Counted from the stretch's first letter, positions 18,201 through 28,186 are shown. The stretch is 64,000 nt of DNA from Sphingomonas sp. AR_OL41 (GCF_029911635.1 NZ_JARYTI010000024.1:1-64000); one strand, 5' to 3'. The notes: generated by a model from the sequence alone, not told the origin. Made by a program: numbers and translations.

Positions 18201-19225
18201 GACGTAACGGTGCTCGACCAGAGCGTCGAATGAGTATTATCTCCGGTATTGTCGCCATCGAACAGCGAGGTCGCGATACCCTGAAACTGGCCGGCGATGC
18301 GGCCCCTGATCAGCGAGGTGCGGTTGCCGGTGCCGCCGGGGGTTGCGTAGGATGTCGTGACGATGGCCGCGTTTGCAGCAATCGCGGCCAAGACGCCGGG
18401 AGCTTGATAGAGCAGGCCGGATGCGCCGAGATTGAGATCAGTCGCCACCACGTTGACATTGGCGATCGACCCACCGACCGCGTTGACGTTGGCAATCGCC
18501 CCGGCGACCGTGGTGACATTGGCGGCGATACCCGCCACCGTCGTGACATTGGCGGCGATCGTCGCCACCGCCACCACCGCGCCCGCAATCCCCGCCAAGG
18601 TGTTAACCGCAGCGATGTTCGCTGCAACCGTGCCGATGCTATTCGATCCGGCCAGATTGGCGCCCACCGCGTCGATCACGCCAATATTGTCCGCGATCAG
18701 GATGATGTCGGCATTCGATGCTGCCAACGTCTCCAGCGCCGTCGCCGAGATATTGAACACCGCAGGCTTCGCCCCACCGCCGATCGCGCCGAAGCCGAGC
18801 AGCTTGTCGGCCCGTGCCGCGGCCGCCGGCAGCGTCATGTCGGCGCCGTCGCCGACAGGCACGCGCATCGCCCGGCTCGCCTTGCTGTCGGTCACCATCG
18901 AGCGCATGCCTTGGCGCCGGTTGATCTGGTTGACCGTCGATAGATTATACGCGCCCTGGTTCTCGAAATAGCTGTCTTGCAGATAGTCCGGATTGGCGCG
19001 GATCAGGACCGTCGCTGCAGCGACCGGCGCAGTCGTGAAATTTACGGTGCCGCCGTTTGCTGGCGGGGCGGTCAGCGAAACGGTGTAGAGCGAGGGGGAG
19101 ATCGTAACGCCATTTACGTCGACCGCGACCTCGGCCGCGCTGACCGCAGTGAAGGTGAAAGGAAACGCGGCGAGCGAGCCATTGGCCGTATAGGGGCCGC
19201 TTTGAATATCGGAACTGATCGACAC
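15269..19225 (-). CDS. Tail fibre/tailspike protein with beta-helix region
   Basis: A 1318-residue receptor-binding protein. The N-terminus (about 1-130: SISSDIQSGPYTANGSLAAF, with YLQDSYFENQGAYNLSTVNQ further on) resembles the virion-attachment domain of podoviral fibres. Residues about 215-265 form a stalk built from 10-residue repeats (ANVTTVAGIA type). The remainder has alternating strand-turn patterns typical of tailspike beta-helices (NNMLITDNTTGGVA and similar), which often bind or cut surface polysaccharide; I see no definite depolymerase residues. It is the last structural gene before the lysis cassette and is expected to set host range. Confidence 0.85.
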   Translation of the reverse strand: MSISSDIQSGPYTANGSLAAFPFTFTAVSAAEVAVDVNGVTISPSLYTVSLTAPPANGGTVNFTTAPVAAATVLIRANPDYLQDSYFENQGAYNLSTVNQINRRQGMRSMVTDSKASRAMRVPVGDGADMTLPAAAARADKLLGFGAIGGGAKPAVFNISATALETLAASNADIILIADNIGVIDAVGANLAGSNSIGTVAANIAAVNTLAGIAGAVVAVATIAANVTTVAGIAANVTTVAGAIANVNAVGGSIANVNVVATDLNLGASGLLYQAPGVLAAIAANAAIVTTSYATPGGTGNRTSLIRGRIAGQFQGIATSLFDGDNTGDNTHSTLWSSTVTSAMYQEFLLPAGYRYVLDEYAVRHATAHATGRNGSWRLLARNRYLGESWVEIAASTAIDPPSTSGTGDANVLQKIACTRKYANGQVRGFDSFRFEGVSGTATALDANRLVEIEFKFGAALDHLADQMPTATGTTNQVVGKRSADPKDVAYIDRDADPKNTSLRWSMHAQQESRQDTRRAQATYFLDTIDGSSSFNGASSSFAAATVAGIVKRQALVNASFVKHTTGTAVYKISIDKGALIVPGSQLILAYVSGAALIPQWLKPVANIAEVDATAVTMWDSDPKARVSDVYVQMPASSNPITDGRSYMAVVTPPKAARIAIRANTTINDRSLEPPLGYTSISAYGDGALPYFDCGKTLASGDWTLSTDAGVGGGSNTTVFECTVTREQYVRYLNDAQFVLYEIDTNGKVWTAEVAANIGATVTRPGAAWYGDVTTPATGASGAQSCRIFYRPRFTTDPRSDGKTYRYSYLKAGISILDNADNDDGFRFCGVEIEGIKSSYGQEGHGLVLANADALVRRCLSSWSAKHAFIVQSGRWEDCVAFGGYNGNNNVGWYAFTFYAQEAKRLNAVLSGCGVVTPDHRFTPNSTLYSHGSTANSPLSARVERFFSYNAGDLVASVAGKTIITDFLGTGYSTNDGIFASLTALQAVSGSADAALATINAGTVGNQGWYRWNAALPTPAWEKLAAMWSSGLQLGHATASNPNRSDYVRRAMIRSTSLSPIFLSSAGGSPSRTQVVSIKDSIVQSVGGYTGASLVTMQQYCQFDIQNNMLITDNTTGGVAASLNEGGQGTKFKRNILYDTNPLNIQSAWVQLSLATAPSSTIYTDMDYNVYIQTVAGSNRQLQIGGVNYVVGSRAQFVTYQAAMLARGLAIDQNSVWLSSDDAANLFVGNPLTGDFRLRSGGLYFADGTPMNFADGTPVNSIAGPQEHLDWNTRAVLPGAPEAWPIPPKTEANCELYCREPWLWDWYVGASIVPAGVL
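18455..18574 (-). repeat. Four tandem 30-bp units in the tailspike stalk
   Basis: Four consecutive 30-bp units beginning GACRTTGGC encode 10-residue repeats of the type ANV(T/N)xVAGxI on the minus strand. The two central units are nearly identical in DNA, which makes length variation by slippage or recombination possible. Confidence 0.8.
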
Positions 19226-19310
19226 GCCGGCGCCTCCGCTTCGCTAGCGGCTGGCGTAGGCTGTCCGGGCATCAGCTTGAATCGGGCGGATGGCGCCGCC
19301 CGCCTCCCAG

Positions 19311-22300
19311 CTACTTCTTCTTCTCGGCATGCCCCGTGGTCACGCCACGATACCAGTCGGCCACGGTCTCGGGGTGCTGCTCGCCATTGCCGAGGTCGAC
19401 GAAGAACTGCGCCGCCGAGGCAGCCTGTCCCGGCACCAGGCCGGTCGTGTAGCCGACGGTTTCCAGCGTGTCCTTCGTAGCATGCTGCGTCGGCTCGCCG
19501 CGGGCGATATGGCCAAGATCCTTGCCCGTGGTGACGATGCTGTCGCCGGCGCGCTGCAACGGCGAGAGCTGGTAGCCGAACGTCTTGTTGCCGGCGATCG
19601 CATCCCATGTCGGTTCGACCACGTCGCGCACCCCCGGAATCGGCCCGAGCAGCTGCGACATCATCTTCTTCAGCGCCCAGGCGCCCCAGTCCTCGCCATC
19701 CTGCGGCCCCTGCCCCGCGAGGATCGCCGAGAGCACGGGCGGGACGGCGACCAGCCACCAGGCGCGCGCGAGCAGATGCGGCGTTGCGCGCAGGTCGCGC
19801 TCGCGCCCGGCCTGCATCACGTCGCGGCCGAGCGAGCGATTCCGCTGATAGACCACCGACATATAGCTGTAGAACATCGTCATCAGCTTGAGCGCCTGGC
19901 CCCACTTGCCGGTGCCGCGCTGGATCGCCGCGAGATCCTTCGGGCTGCCCGAACCCTGCGAAAGGCGAATGGCTTTGTCGCCGGCATAGATCGCCTCGCC
20001 CTCGGTCGCACCGCCGGCGATCGCCTTGTTATAGGCGCCGAGCCACGTCGGCACCGCGACGACGCGGTCCATGTAGCCGATGCCGTGAAAGGCGAAGCGC
20101 TTCGCCGCGCTCAGCGCGCTGGTCTTTCCGGCGAGCTGCGCAATGCCGGTGCGGATATCGCGGTCGAGTGTGTCCATGCGGTCGCGCAACTCGCCTGATC
20201 GCGAGAGCGCAAAATTGAACGTCTCAACCGGGCTGGCGCCCGTCCGGGCGATCGCCGCCGCCACCCACTTACCCCCGACATATTCGACGCTGTTCGAATA
20301 TCCGGCAATCTGCGCCATGATCGTGCTGATGCGAAACCCCATGCCGACGATCGTCGCGTTCGACCGCGCCTTGTTCATCCACTTGCCCAGCCCCTCGTTG
20401 CCGGCCTTCTCGATCGCCCACTGGTTGGCGACGAACTTCAGCCAAGGCCGGAACTGCTTGCGGATCTCGGGCCCGAGCGACCTATCGACCGCCGCCTGCA
20501 CCCGCTTGGACGAAAGGAACTTGTCGGCGTTGATGATCGCCTCGCGGTGCGTGATATCGTGGATCACCTCGCCAAGGTGGCGATTGATCACGCCCAGCTG
20601 CAGCAGGATCGGCCGGCGCACCTTTTCCAGACGATCCTTTGTGGCCGATGCCCGTGTCGTGGCGCGCGTGTACATCGTCTCGAACAGGTCGTTCGCCTTG
20701 CCGGCGTGGTGCTCCGCCTCAAGGCTGCGCGAGGTGTCGTACACCGCGGGGTAATAGCCCCCGCGCAGCGACCCGGCGCTTGTGTCGAAGCCGCGCGCGC
20801 GGACCTTGTCCGGTGCGACGCCATTGATGCGCCGTTCCATCGCGGCGATCTGCGGCCAGAGCGTCTCGATGATGTCCCAGGTCTTTTGAACGAAATGCCA
20901 TTCCTCGGCCGAAAGCTCTCGGTTGAGCACGCGCATGATCGAATTTTCTGACCAGCCATAGCCGTCGGCGAGGCGCTGCAAATTACCCTCGTTTCCGACG
21001 TTGAGCGCCATCGCGACGAGATTCTGTCGCGTCAGCACGTAAGGCTCGCCCGTCTCGCGGTTCAGCAGCTCGGGCGTGTCGACCCGCTTGGCCCATTGGC
21101 GGATGGTCTCTTTCGGTACCGTCTCCATCGCCTTGCGCACGCGCTCATAATAGTCGCGCAGCATGGTGTTCTCGCGGTCCTGCGCGTCGGCGATCGGGCG
21201 AAAGACGATGCGATTGAACACGCCGTTCGCGTCGCCGTGGTCGAGCCAGTCGAAAATTTCCTCCATTTTCAGGAGCGACGCGTCCGCCGCCGCGACACCC
21301 GATTTGAAGCGATCGCCGAGGCTCGGGTCCATCAGGTTCGAAGGCGGGCGCTGATGGAGCCGCTCGGCATTGCCGACCGCTTCCTGCACCACCGCATCGA
21401 GATCGCGCTCCTCCTTCTGGTCGATGAGCTTTTGCTTGAACCGGCCGAGATGCATGACCTGCTCGACCGATGCGTCGAGCCCGCGCAATTCTTCCACCGA
21501 GATGCGCGAATAGTGCACCCCCTGCGACGTCATGCGCGGGAGCGGCATCACGTCGATGCCGTTAGCGCGCTGCTGGTTCGCCCAGTCGGCATAGACCTCC
21601 TGGGTATCGATCGACTTTTGCGAGCGCGGCCGGAAATCGAACGCCTCGAGCATGCCGTGCGCGCGGTCGAGATAGTCCTGGTCGATCGTCTTCATCGTCG
21701 CCTTGTTGGCGATCCGGCTCAGTCGCTCGACGATCTTGTCGACCTCGTCGGCCGCCTTGATCGCCTCGCTCAGCAGCGCGTGGTTGAAGAGCTGCGCCTG
21801 CTTGTGGCGGAAGGCGGCGTCGGCATCGCCCTTGATATAGGCTTCCTCGGCGAGCCGCGACGCCAGGTCCATGTTGCGGCGATATCGCTGCATCGCCGCG
21901 CGACTGGCAACGTCTGCGACGGTCCCTTCCGCAATCGTCCGCTCGGCGAACTGGCGCACCAGCTCGGCCGGCGTCGCCGCTTCCCCGACGCGCCGCCCGA
22001 GGATCCGCGCCTCGGTGGCAAGCACTTCGCCGCGGCGGGCATTGTTGACCGCGGCAATCGCCTCCTGCTCGATCGAACCATCGGTGAGCGGGTCGCCGTG
22101 GCGCTTGCGCATCACGGTCTCGGTCTCGTCGTCAATCGTCCGCTGGCGCACCGTGCGCTCGTCACCCGCAGCGCGCATCTCGCGCCGGCTCGCCTCGATC
22201 CCCATCAACGTGCGCACCAGCGTATCACCCGACGATGCCCCGGTCATCTCCGCCAGCGTGTCCCCGTCGATACCCTTCTCGGCATGGATGGGCGGCACCG

Positions 22301-25300
22301 TGCGCGGGAGCAGCGCCAGTGCGTCCTCGCCGAAATTCTGCACGATCCATTCGCGGCTCAGCTTGACCTTGACCCCCTGCCGCTCCGGCGCGTCGAGCCA
22401 TGACCCCGTTTGCAACAGATGCAGCGCGGTGAATTCAGGCCGGGCGTTAACCTGGCCCGCGACCTGGTCGCGAACTGCGCCCTCCTGTTTCTTCCACTCC
22501 TGTGTGCGCCGGCGCCGGATCACGTCCATCGTCTTGGCGAGCAACGCATCCTTCGCCTCGGAGCGTGCCGCCGTCACGGTGCCGCGATAGGCGGCGAATT
22601 CCGCATCGGTCATGCCGGCCCTGGCGGCTTCGTCGAACAGCCCGCGCGCATCCTCGCGCCGCGCCTCGGCATCGATCGCGTCCTCGCTGGCAAGCATCCG
22701 GTCGAACACCTCGCGCACCGCCGGCGTGATGGGCGCGCTCAGCGCATCGACATGACGATAGATCCGCAGCAGCCAACTACGGAATGCATCGAACGCGGCG
22801 CGCAGCGCGCTCGACGGCGCCTTGCCCTCCATCGCGTAGCGCTCGAACCCGCGCGCGAATAGCTCGTGCGCCTCGGTCGGCACGAACCCATCCTCGCCGA
22901 CGCCGTGCCCCTGTTCGGCGAACCAGCCTTTCACCGCATCCCAATCGGCGCGCACGTCCGCAGGGGCATCGGCGGATTCCGCGTTGCGCTTCAATTCCTC
23001 GAGCCAGCCGTGCCCGGTTTCGTGCAAAAGGGTCGATAGATCGGCATGCTGGAACAGCTCGATCACCGCGCCGCCATCGGTGAAGCTGATGCGCCCGCGG
23101 GCGTTGTCGCCCTCCTGCTGGTCGAGCTGGCGCTTGACGGCCGTGCCCAGCGACAGTATCTTTCGCCCCGGTTTCGCCGACCCACCTGCTGGAATTAGAT
23201 CAGATGGTGGAGCCGAGCTTTGCTCGGCGGGCTGCGGCTTGAGGTCGGCGAAACCCTTACCCAGAAATACCTTCAACCCATCAGCCTGCGCCTGCGCGAT
23301 TTCTTTTGCGATCCACTCGTCGCCGCTCGCACGTTCGGAACCGCTCTTGCCATAGACCGACAGCACGACCGCGCCGCCGCTCTCATGGGCGACCAGCGGG
23401 ACGATGACAGGATCGCCGTTGCGATCGCGCGCCACCGTCGCGACGATCTGGGTTCCATCGCGCTTCGCCGAAGGAAATACCGCCAGCGGCTCTTCGATCA
23501 GCGCCGGCAGGTTGTGCAACACGTCGGCCGGCACCTGATGTTTCTTCCACGCCGTGGCCAGCTTGCTGGCCGACATGACGACAGACCCCTCGCCAAGGCC
23601 GACCGAGCGAAGCGCGGCCGAGACCTTGCCCACCTCAAGCTGGCGGCCTTTCGGCTCGCCGCGTAGCACCGCATCGACCGCGCTACGCCACTGCTCGGGC
23701 GCGCCCTGCCCCAGCCGCCGACCCGCCATCTCCTGCTCCGCCTGGTGCGCAGCGATCGCCGCCAGCACCTCGGGCCGGGTTGCCTTGTCAGGATCGACGC
23801 CACGATCCTCGAGCACGCGGCGCAGATCCTCCGCCGCGGCGCGGATATCGGCATCGCGCCCCGTGGGCACGGCGGAATCCGCATGCACAGGATGGCCGCG
23901 CAGCTCCCCATGGATCGCCTCGAGCAGATCGTTGACCGTGGGACGCTCGCCGGGCGGGAAATATCCCGCCTCCTGAGCGCGCACCGCCATCTCGTCAGGC
24001 GAGTTGGCGTTCTGCTGGCGCGTGCCGCCGAGCATGTCGCCCTGCCCGTCCTCGTGCGGCCGGATCAGCTTGCGTCGGCCTGGCCGGCCCTTGTGCCAGT
24101 CCCCCGCCCCCATCGAGGCGAGGTCGCCGCCGCGATCCTCGATGCCTCCCTGCTTCGCGATCCATTCGACCAGCGATGGCCCGGCCTTCGCCGCCGCGCT
24201 CCCGCGCTTCATCGCATTGATGACGAGGTCGGTGTCGCCCGCCGCCTGCACCCGCGCGAGCGATTCCGGCAGCACGCGGCGGAAGGCGATCGGGTTGGCC
24301 CGGTGATAACTCAGCGCCTCCGTGCCGAGCCGTTGCGCCCACGCCTCGCGATTGGCGGCGTAGAGCTGGGCATAGCGCTCCGCAGCCTCTGGGGCGAAGC
24401 CCGCCTGGCTCAATGCGTCGCGCACCTCGGCATGCACCGCACTGGCCGGTCCTGCCTCGCGCAGCGCGCGTGTCACCTCCCCTGCCACGCGCGCGCCGAC
24501 ATCGGCCAGCGCCTCGCCATGCGTTGCCTGTAGATGCTCGAGCTCGGCCGGCGACATACCGCCGGGCGAGAAGCGCGCATCCTGTTTCAGCGTCTCCCAT
24601 TCCGGCGTGCCGGCGAGGCGGGCCGCGACGTCGCCGGTCGGCAGCACGACGTCGCCGTCAAGCGCGAGCGCCTGGTCGATCTGCTCCCGATAGTCGCGGA
24701 AGAACGGGTCCTCGTGGTAATTCTGATTGAGCGCACGGATCGCCTCGGCCGGAATATATACGTTTTCCGCCGCCGTCCCTTGCGCCTGGCCGTCGATGAA
24801 CTGGCGGAACGCTTCCGGGTCGCGCTCGCGCAGCTTCGATGCCGCGGCGCGCTGCATAAACGTGTCCAGCACCTGCGCGCCAACTGCTGCCTGATTGGCA
24901 TCGGCCAGCAGATGGGCGTCGCCGCGAAGCCGCGCGATGCCCTCGTGCGCACCGCGAATCGCACCGCCGAGAAAGACCCCGGTCAATCCGCCCGCAATGA
25001 CCTGGTTGAACGCCTCGCCCGGATCGAACCCGGCGTCTGTGCCGACCGTGCCGCCGGCATATTGGATGCCCGATTGCCCCGCCTGTGTGGCCGCCTCGAC
25101 GGCAAGGCCCTTCGCCGTCCGGGTGACGATGTTGCGCCCCACAGCGCCCCATGCCTTGCCGAGTCCGAACCGGTCGAGAAAGGCTGCGGTCAGCGCGAAC
25201 GGCGAACCCGTGATAATGTCCGACGTGGTCGCCGCGTCGCGTCCATTGTTGACGGCGCGATCCTGCCCAGTCTGCCCGAGCATCGACGCCACCATGAGCG

Positions 25301-26057
25301 GAAAGGCAACGATCGCCGCGCCGACGCTGGGCACCGCCTGGACGGTCTGTTGCCCGCCATACGACACTATATTGCCGATCGTCGGCTTCGACTTCAGGTT
25401 CGCAAACGAGATCTCCCCGTCGATACGCGCGCCGGCGAGAGCCTCTTTCTGCTGCGCCTGACGCGCCGCGAATTTGGCATGATCCGTCAGGCCGAGCGTT
25501 GCCGACGCGGCGCCCTCAAGCCGATCGAGACCGGCCTCGAATCCGAAAATACCTTTGTTGAGAAAGTCGCCAAGCTTGCCGAAAAAGCCCGTTGGCGCCT
25601 GCATCCCGGCGAGTTGCTGCGCTGTCTCCGGGTCGAGCTGACGCGCACGCGCAAAGAACGCCTGAGCCGGAGCGGCAATCTCGGCGCGGCGCTGGGCTGC
25701 ACCCTTGCCCCAAAAGGCCTGAAACTGATCGCTGATATCGCGCAGGGTTGCCGTATCGTCCTGCGCCGCCGCCGCGCGGGCAGGATCGGCGAACCAGCTC
25801 GACATATAGTCTGAGCCCTGCACGTCGCGGATCGCGCCAGTCCTGCGCGCATCCTGCTCGAACTTGGCGAGATCGCGCAGCACCGTGTCGGCCGGGAGCC
25901 CGGATTGCCGCGCCAGCACGTTCGCGCGCGCAGCAGCGTCGGCATTGGGCGGCGCGGTGATCAGCGCACCACCGGCGGCAGTCCGGTCTCGCTCGGCGAA
26001 CACGTCCTCATAAGGATTGCTGGCAGGCGGGCGCCAGCCGATCGGGCGATCGCTCAC
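19311..26057 (-). CDS. Giant large-polyvalent-type virion protein (2248 aa) with zincin and MuF-C-like domains
   Basis: A 2248-residue protein, probably an internal virion or ejection protein in the place of T7 gp16. Hydrophobic, Gly/Ala-rich segments occur near residues 249 and 345. Residues about 827-936 (SASKLATAWKKHQ to FLGKGFADLK) resemble the MuF C-terminal/phage nuclease-like domain with its AVFPSAKRDGTQIV core. Residues 1011-1015 are HETGH in STLLHETGHGWLEEL, a zinc-metallopeptidase HExxH motif. The C-terminal third, with ALKLMTMFYSYMSVVYQRNR, is typical of large polyvalent phage proteins. Its start overlaps the M23 gene stop (ATGA). It probably enters the host with the DNA. Confidence 0.82.
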   Translation of the reverse strand: MSDRPIGWRPPASNPYEDVFAERDRTAAGGALITAPPNADAAARANVLARQSGLPADTVLRDLAKFEQDARRTGAIRDVQGSDYMSSWFADPARAAAAQDDTATLRDISDQFQAFWGKGAAQRRAEIAAPAQAFFARARQLDPETAQQLAGMQAPTGFFGKLGDFLNKGIFGFEAGLDRLEGAASATLGLTDHAKFAARQAQQKEALAGARIDGEISFANLKSKPTIGNIVSYGGQQTVQAVPSVGAAIVAFPLMVASMLGQTGQDRAVNNGRDAATTSDIITGSPFALTAAFLDRFGLGKAWGAVGRNIVTRTAKGLAVEAATQAGQSGIQYAGGTVGTDAGFDPGEAFNQVIAGGLTGVFLGGAIRGAHEGIARLRGDAHLLADANQAAVGAQVLDTFMQRAAASKLRERDPEAFRQFIDGQAQGTAAENVYIPAEAIRALNQNYHEDPFFRDYREQIDQALALDGDVVLPTGDVAARLAGTPEWETLKQDARFSPGGMSPAELEHLQATHGEALADVGARVAGEVTRALREAGPASAVHAEVRDALSQAGFAPEAAERYAQLYAANREAWAQRLGTEALSYHRANPIAFRRVLPESLARVQAAGDTDLVINAMKRGSAAAKAGPSLVEWIAKQGGIEDRGGDLASMGAGDWHKGRPGRRKLIRPHEDGQGDMLGGTRQQNANSPDEMAVRAQEAGYFPPGERPTVNDLLEAIHGELRGHPVHADSAVPTGRDADIRAAAEDLRRVLEDRGVDPDKATRPEVLAAIAAHQAEQEMAGRRLGQGAPEQWRSAVDAVLRGEPKGRQLEVGKVSAALRSVGLGEGSVVMSASKLATAWKKHQVPADVLHNLPALIEEPLAVFPSAKRDGTQIVATVARDRNGDPVIVPLVAHESGGAVVLSVYGKSGSERASGDEWIAKEIAQAQADGLKVFLGKGFADLKPQPAEQSSAPPSDLIPAGGSAKPGRKILSLGTAVKRQLDQQEGDNARGRISFTDGGAVIELFQHADLSTLLHETGHGWLEELKRNAESADAPADVRADWDAVKGWFAEQGHGVGEDGFVPTEAHELFARGFERYAMEGKAPSSALRAAFDAFRSWLLRIYRHVDALSAPITPAVREVFDRMLASEDAIDAEARREDARGLFDEAARAGMTDAEFAAYRGTVTAARSEAKDALLAKTMDVIRRRRTQEWKKQEGAVRDQVAGQVNARPEFTALHLLQTGSWLDAPERQGVKVKLSREWIVQNFGEDALALLPRTVPPIHAEKGIDGDTLAEMTGASSGDTLVRTLMGIEASRREMRAAGDERTVRQRTIDDETETVMRKRHGDPLTDGSIEQEAIAAVNNARRGEVLATEARILGRRVGEAATPAELVRQFAERTIAEGTVADVASRAAMQRYRRNMDLASRLAEEAYIKGDADAAFRHKQAQLFNHALLSEAIKAADEVDKIVERLSRIANKATMKTIDQDYLDRAHGMLEAFDFRPRSQKSIDTQEVYADWANQQRANGIDVMPLPRMTSQGVHYSRISVEELRGLDASVEQVMHLGRFKQKLIDQKEERDLDAVVQEAVGNAERLHQRPPSNLMDPSLGDRFKSGVAAADASLLKMEEIFDWLDHGDANGVFNRIVFRPIADAQDRENTMLRDYYERVRKAMETVPKETIRQWAKRVDTPELLNRETGEPYVLTRQNLVAMALNVGNEGNLQRLADGYGWSENSIMRVLNRELSAEEWHFVQKTWDIIETLWPQIAAMERRINGVAPDKVRARGFDTSAGSLRGGYYPAVYDTSRSLEAEHHAGKANDLFETMYTRATTRASATKDRLEKVRRPILLQLGVINRHLGEVIHDITHREAIINADKFLSSKRVQAAVDRSLGPEIRKQFRPWLKFVANQWAIEKAGNEGLGKWMNKARSNATIVGMGFRISTIMAQIAGYSNSVEYVGGKWVAAAIARTGASPVETFNFALSRSGELRDRMDTLDRDIRTGIAQLAGKTSALSAAKRFAFHGIGYMDRVVAVPTWLGAYNKAIAGGATEGEAIYAGDKAIRLSQGSGSPKDLAAIQRGTGKWGQALKLMTMFYSYMSVVYQRNRSLGRDVMQAGRERDLRATPHLLARAWWLVAVPPVLSAILAGQGPQDGEDWGAWALKKMMSQLLGPIPGVRDVVEPTWDAIAGNKTFGYQLSPLQRAGDSIVTTGKDLGHIARGEPTQHATKDTLETVGYTTGLVPGQAASAAQFFVDLGNGEQHPETVADWYRGVTTGHAEKKK

Positions 26058-28186
26058 CGGCGCTGCACCTGCTGATAGGCGTCGACGATTTCCTGTTCCG
26101 ACGGCGTCCGGTGATAGCGCCGGGAAAATGCCGACGTGATCTGCTGGCGGTCGACATCCGGCACGCCGCTGGCCGGTGAGACCAGTTGATAGGCGCGCGC
26201 CGTTACGCCGCGCAGATGATCGCCCGACACGGTTACGGTGCGTACCGCGCGGTCATAGGATTGCTGGATCTCGTCGTCGGTCGGCTGGCGCTGGCCATGC
26301 AGCCGGGAGTTGATATCGGCCTGCACCATCGTGAAGACGCGCTGCATCATCACCCGCGACCGCTTGTTCGCGTCGGTGAGCTTGCCCAGGTCGCTGCCGT
26401 TGCCAGGGTTGACGCCAATGCTCGGCATTCCCCGGATCGGGTCGCGGATCAGCGACCAGATCTTGCCGTGGTCGACGTCCTCGCCCGGGCCAGTCCGCAT
26501 CTTGCCCTGCGTCTCGGCCAGGCTGGCCAATTCGCCAGGCGTCACCTTGTTCTGGAACATCCGCAGATCGGTTTTCTTGAACCCTTCCGGATCGTAGATC
26601 GACATCATGTGGAGGTTGAAGGCGTCCTGTCCGTTCGCCTGCGCCTGGATCGCGCGCGCATTCTCCTGCGCCATCGTCATCAGCGACAGGCGCGTCGATG
26701 GTGACAGGCGCGCGACGATCGCGGGATCGAGCTGCGCCATGTTGGTGAAACCGAGGCCGTTCTTCTTGCCGCCGAGCGCCGTGATCTGGTCGAGCGCCGC
26801 GCGCTGCGCGTCCTCTTCGGTGCGCGCCTGCAGCTGCTCGTCGCGTCCAACGCGGCGCTCTATCTCGCCCTTGTAGCGCAGGGCTTGTTCCGGCGTGATC
26901 CGCCCGGCATTCTGGTCGGCGTCCACCGCGCCGAGCAACGCGTTCAGATCGTGGCGCTGCGGCGATTGCTGAACGTGGCCGATGATCTGCTGCGGATCGA
27001 GCGGCTTTCCGTCGCGGATGATCTCGATATGGACATGTGGGCCCGTCGTGCGGCCTGTCATGCCGACGGCGCCAACTTGCGTGTCGGGCGTCAGAGAATC
27101 GCCCGGCTTGACGTTCACTTTGCCGAGGTGGTCATATTTGACCACATCGCCGTTCGCCATGTGCATCACGACGATCGTCCCGCCGAGCGGGGAGTGGGTC
27201 ACATCCTGCACGGTTCCCGCACCCATGGCATAGAGCGGCGCGCCAAGCGGGCCCGGCTTATCAACGCCCTTGTGGGTGCCGTAATCACGCGGCGCACCGA
27301 ACTGGCCGCCAGGAACGGGCGTGCCGCCGGCGCCATGGTACGGATCGCCGTAGGAGAAGGTCGCGCTACTATCTCCGGCAGTCGCTGCGCCCATCTTGCC
27401 ATTGACATAAGCGGTCGTGTCGCGCGCCTGCAGCGGGTCGTGGAGCAGGGCGTTGGCGGTCAAATTGTCGGCCGCCGTCATCTCGGCCTGGTGCTCTTTG
27501 TGATAGGCTACGGCGCCATCGACATTGTCGCCGACGATCAGGTTGCGCAGCACCTCGGTGTGCACGGTGCTGCGAAACTTGAACTGGTCGGCCGTCGTCA
27601 CCGCCGCGGGCAGGCCGTCGCGGGCGTTCTGCGCGGCGATCTCGCCCAGCCCCGTGGCGATCGCCATATCGCGCACCTGTTGATCGGTCGCGGATGCAGC
27701 TTCTTCCCGGGCGAGCGCGACGCGCGAAACGGACTCGGCACCCTTGGCCTTCACCTCCTGCGCAGCGACATGCTGATCGAATTCGCCGAGTATGCCGGTG
27801 ACCCGGCCATCCAGCACGGGCGTAAGCATGTGCCGCATGCGCGGCGTCGTCGCCTGCCCGAGATATTGGTCCCTCAGGTCGGCAAGTGCCTTTTCGGCAT
27901 CGGGACGCGCGCCATTGGCGTTTAGTCCGCTCTGGGTAAGGAAGCCGCTCCTTATCTGCTGCGCGGCGCGAACGAAGCCGTTATCGAGCGCCGTCGCGCG
28001 GGTTTTCTCCTGCTCGAGCCGGCGCTCGTCCAACGCCTTGGCCAGCTCTTCCCCGCCCTGCCCTAGCTGGTGCAGCCCCGCGCCGAGCGCCTCGAAGCCC
28101 GTCCCGCTATAGTCGGCCGGGCGCATCTTCGCGTCGGTGACGGCAGCGATGCCGACCTGGTTCTGCTCGATCGGAACCTGCGGCAT
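26054..28186 (-). CDS. Virion protein with M23 (LytM-like) peptidase domain
   Basis: A 710-residue virion protein. Residues about 285-395 form an M23 zinc endopeptidase: THKGVD supplies the first His/Asp ligands, GTIVVMHMANGD the core strand and HVHIE the HxH motif. The long helical N-terminal (EELAKALDERRLEQEKTRA) and C-terminal parts suit an ejected internal virion protein. It should cut peptide cross-links in peptidoglycan during DNA entry. ATG 28186 directly follows the stop of the virion-core gene. Confidence 0.88.
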   Translation of the reverse strand: MPQVPIEQNQVGIAAVTDAKMRPADYSGTGFEALGAGLHQLGQGGEELAKALDERRLEQEKTRATALDNGFVRAAQQIRSGFLTQSGLNANGARPDAEKALADLRDQYLGQATTPRMRHMLTPVLDGRVTGILGEFDQHVAAQEVKAKGAESVSRVALAREEAASATDQQVRDMAIATGLGEIAAQNARDGLPAAVTTADQFKFRSTVHTEVLRNLIVGDNVDGAVAYHKEHQAEMTAADNLTANALLHDPLQARDTTAYVNGKMGAATAGDSSATFSYGDPYHGAGGTPVPGGQFGAPRDYGTHKGVDKPGPLGAPLYAMGAGTVQDVTHSPLGGTIVVMHMANGDVVKYDHLGKVNVKPGDSLTPDTQVGAVGMTGRTTGPHVHIEIIRDGKPLDPQQIIGHVQQSPQRHDLNALLGAVDADQNAGRITPEQALRYKGEIERRVGRDEQLQARTEEDAQRAALDQITALGGKKNGLGFTNMAQLDPAIVARLSPSTRLSLMTMAQENARAIQAQANGQDAFNLHMMSIYDPEGFKKTDLRMFQNKVTPGELASLAETQGKMRTGPGEDVDHGKIWSLIRDPIRGMPSIGVNPGNGSDLGKLTDANKRSRVMMQRVFTMVQADINSRLHGQRQPTDDEIQQSYDRAVRTVTVSGDHLRGVTARAYQLVSPASGVPDVDRQQITSAFSRRYHRTPSEQEIVDAYQQVQRR

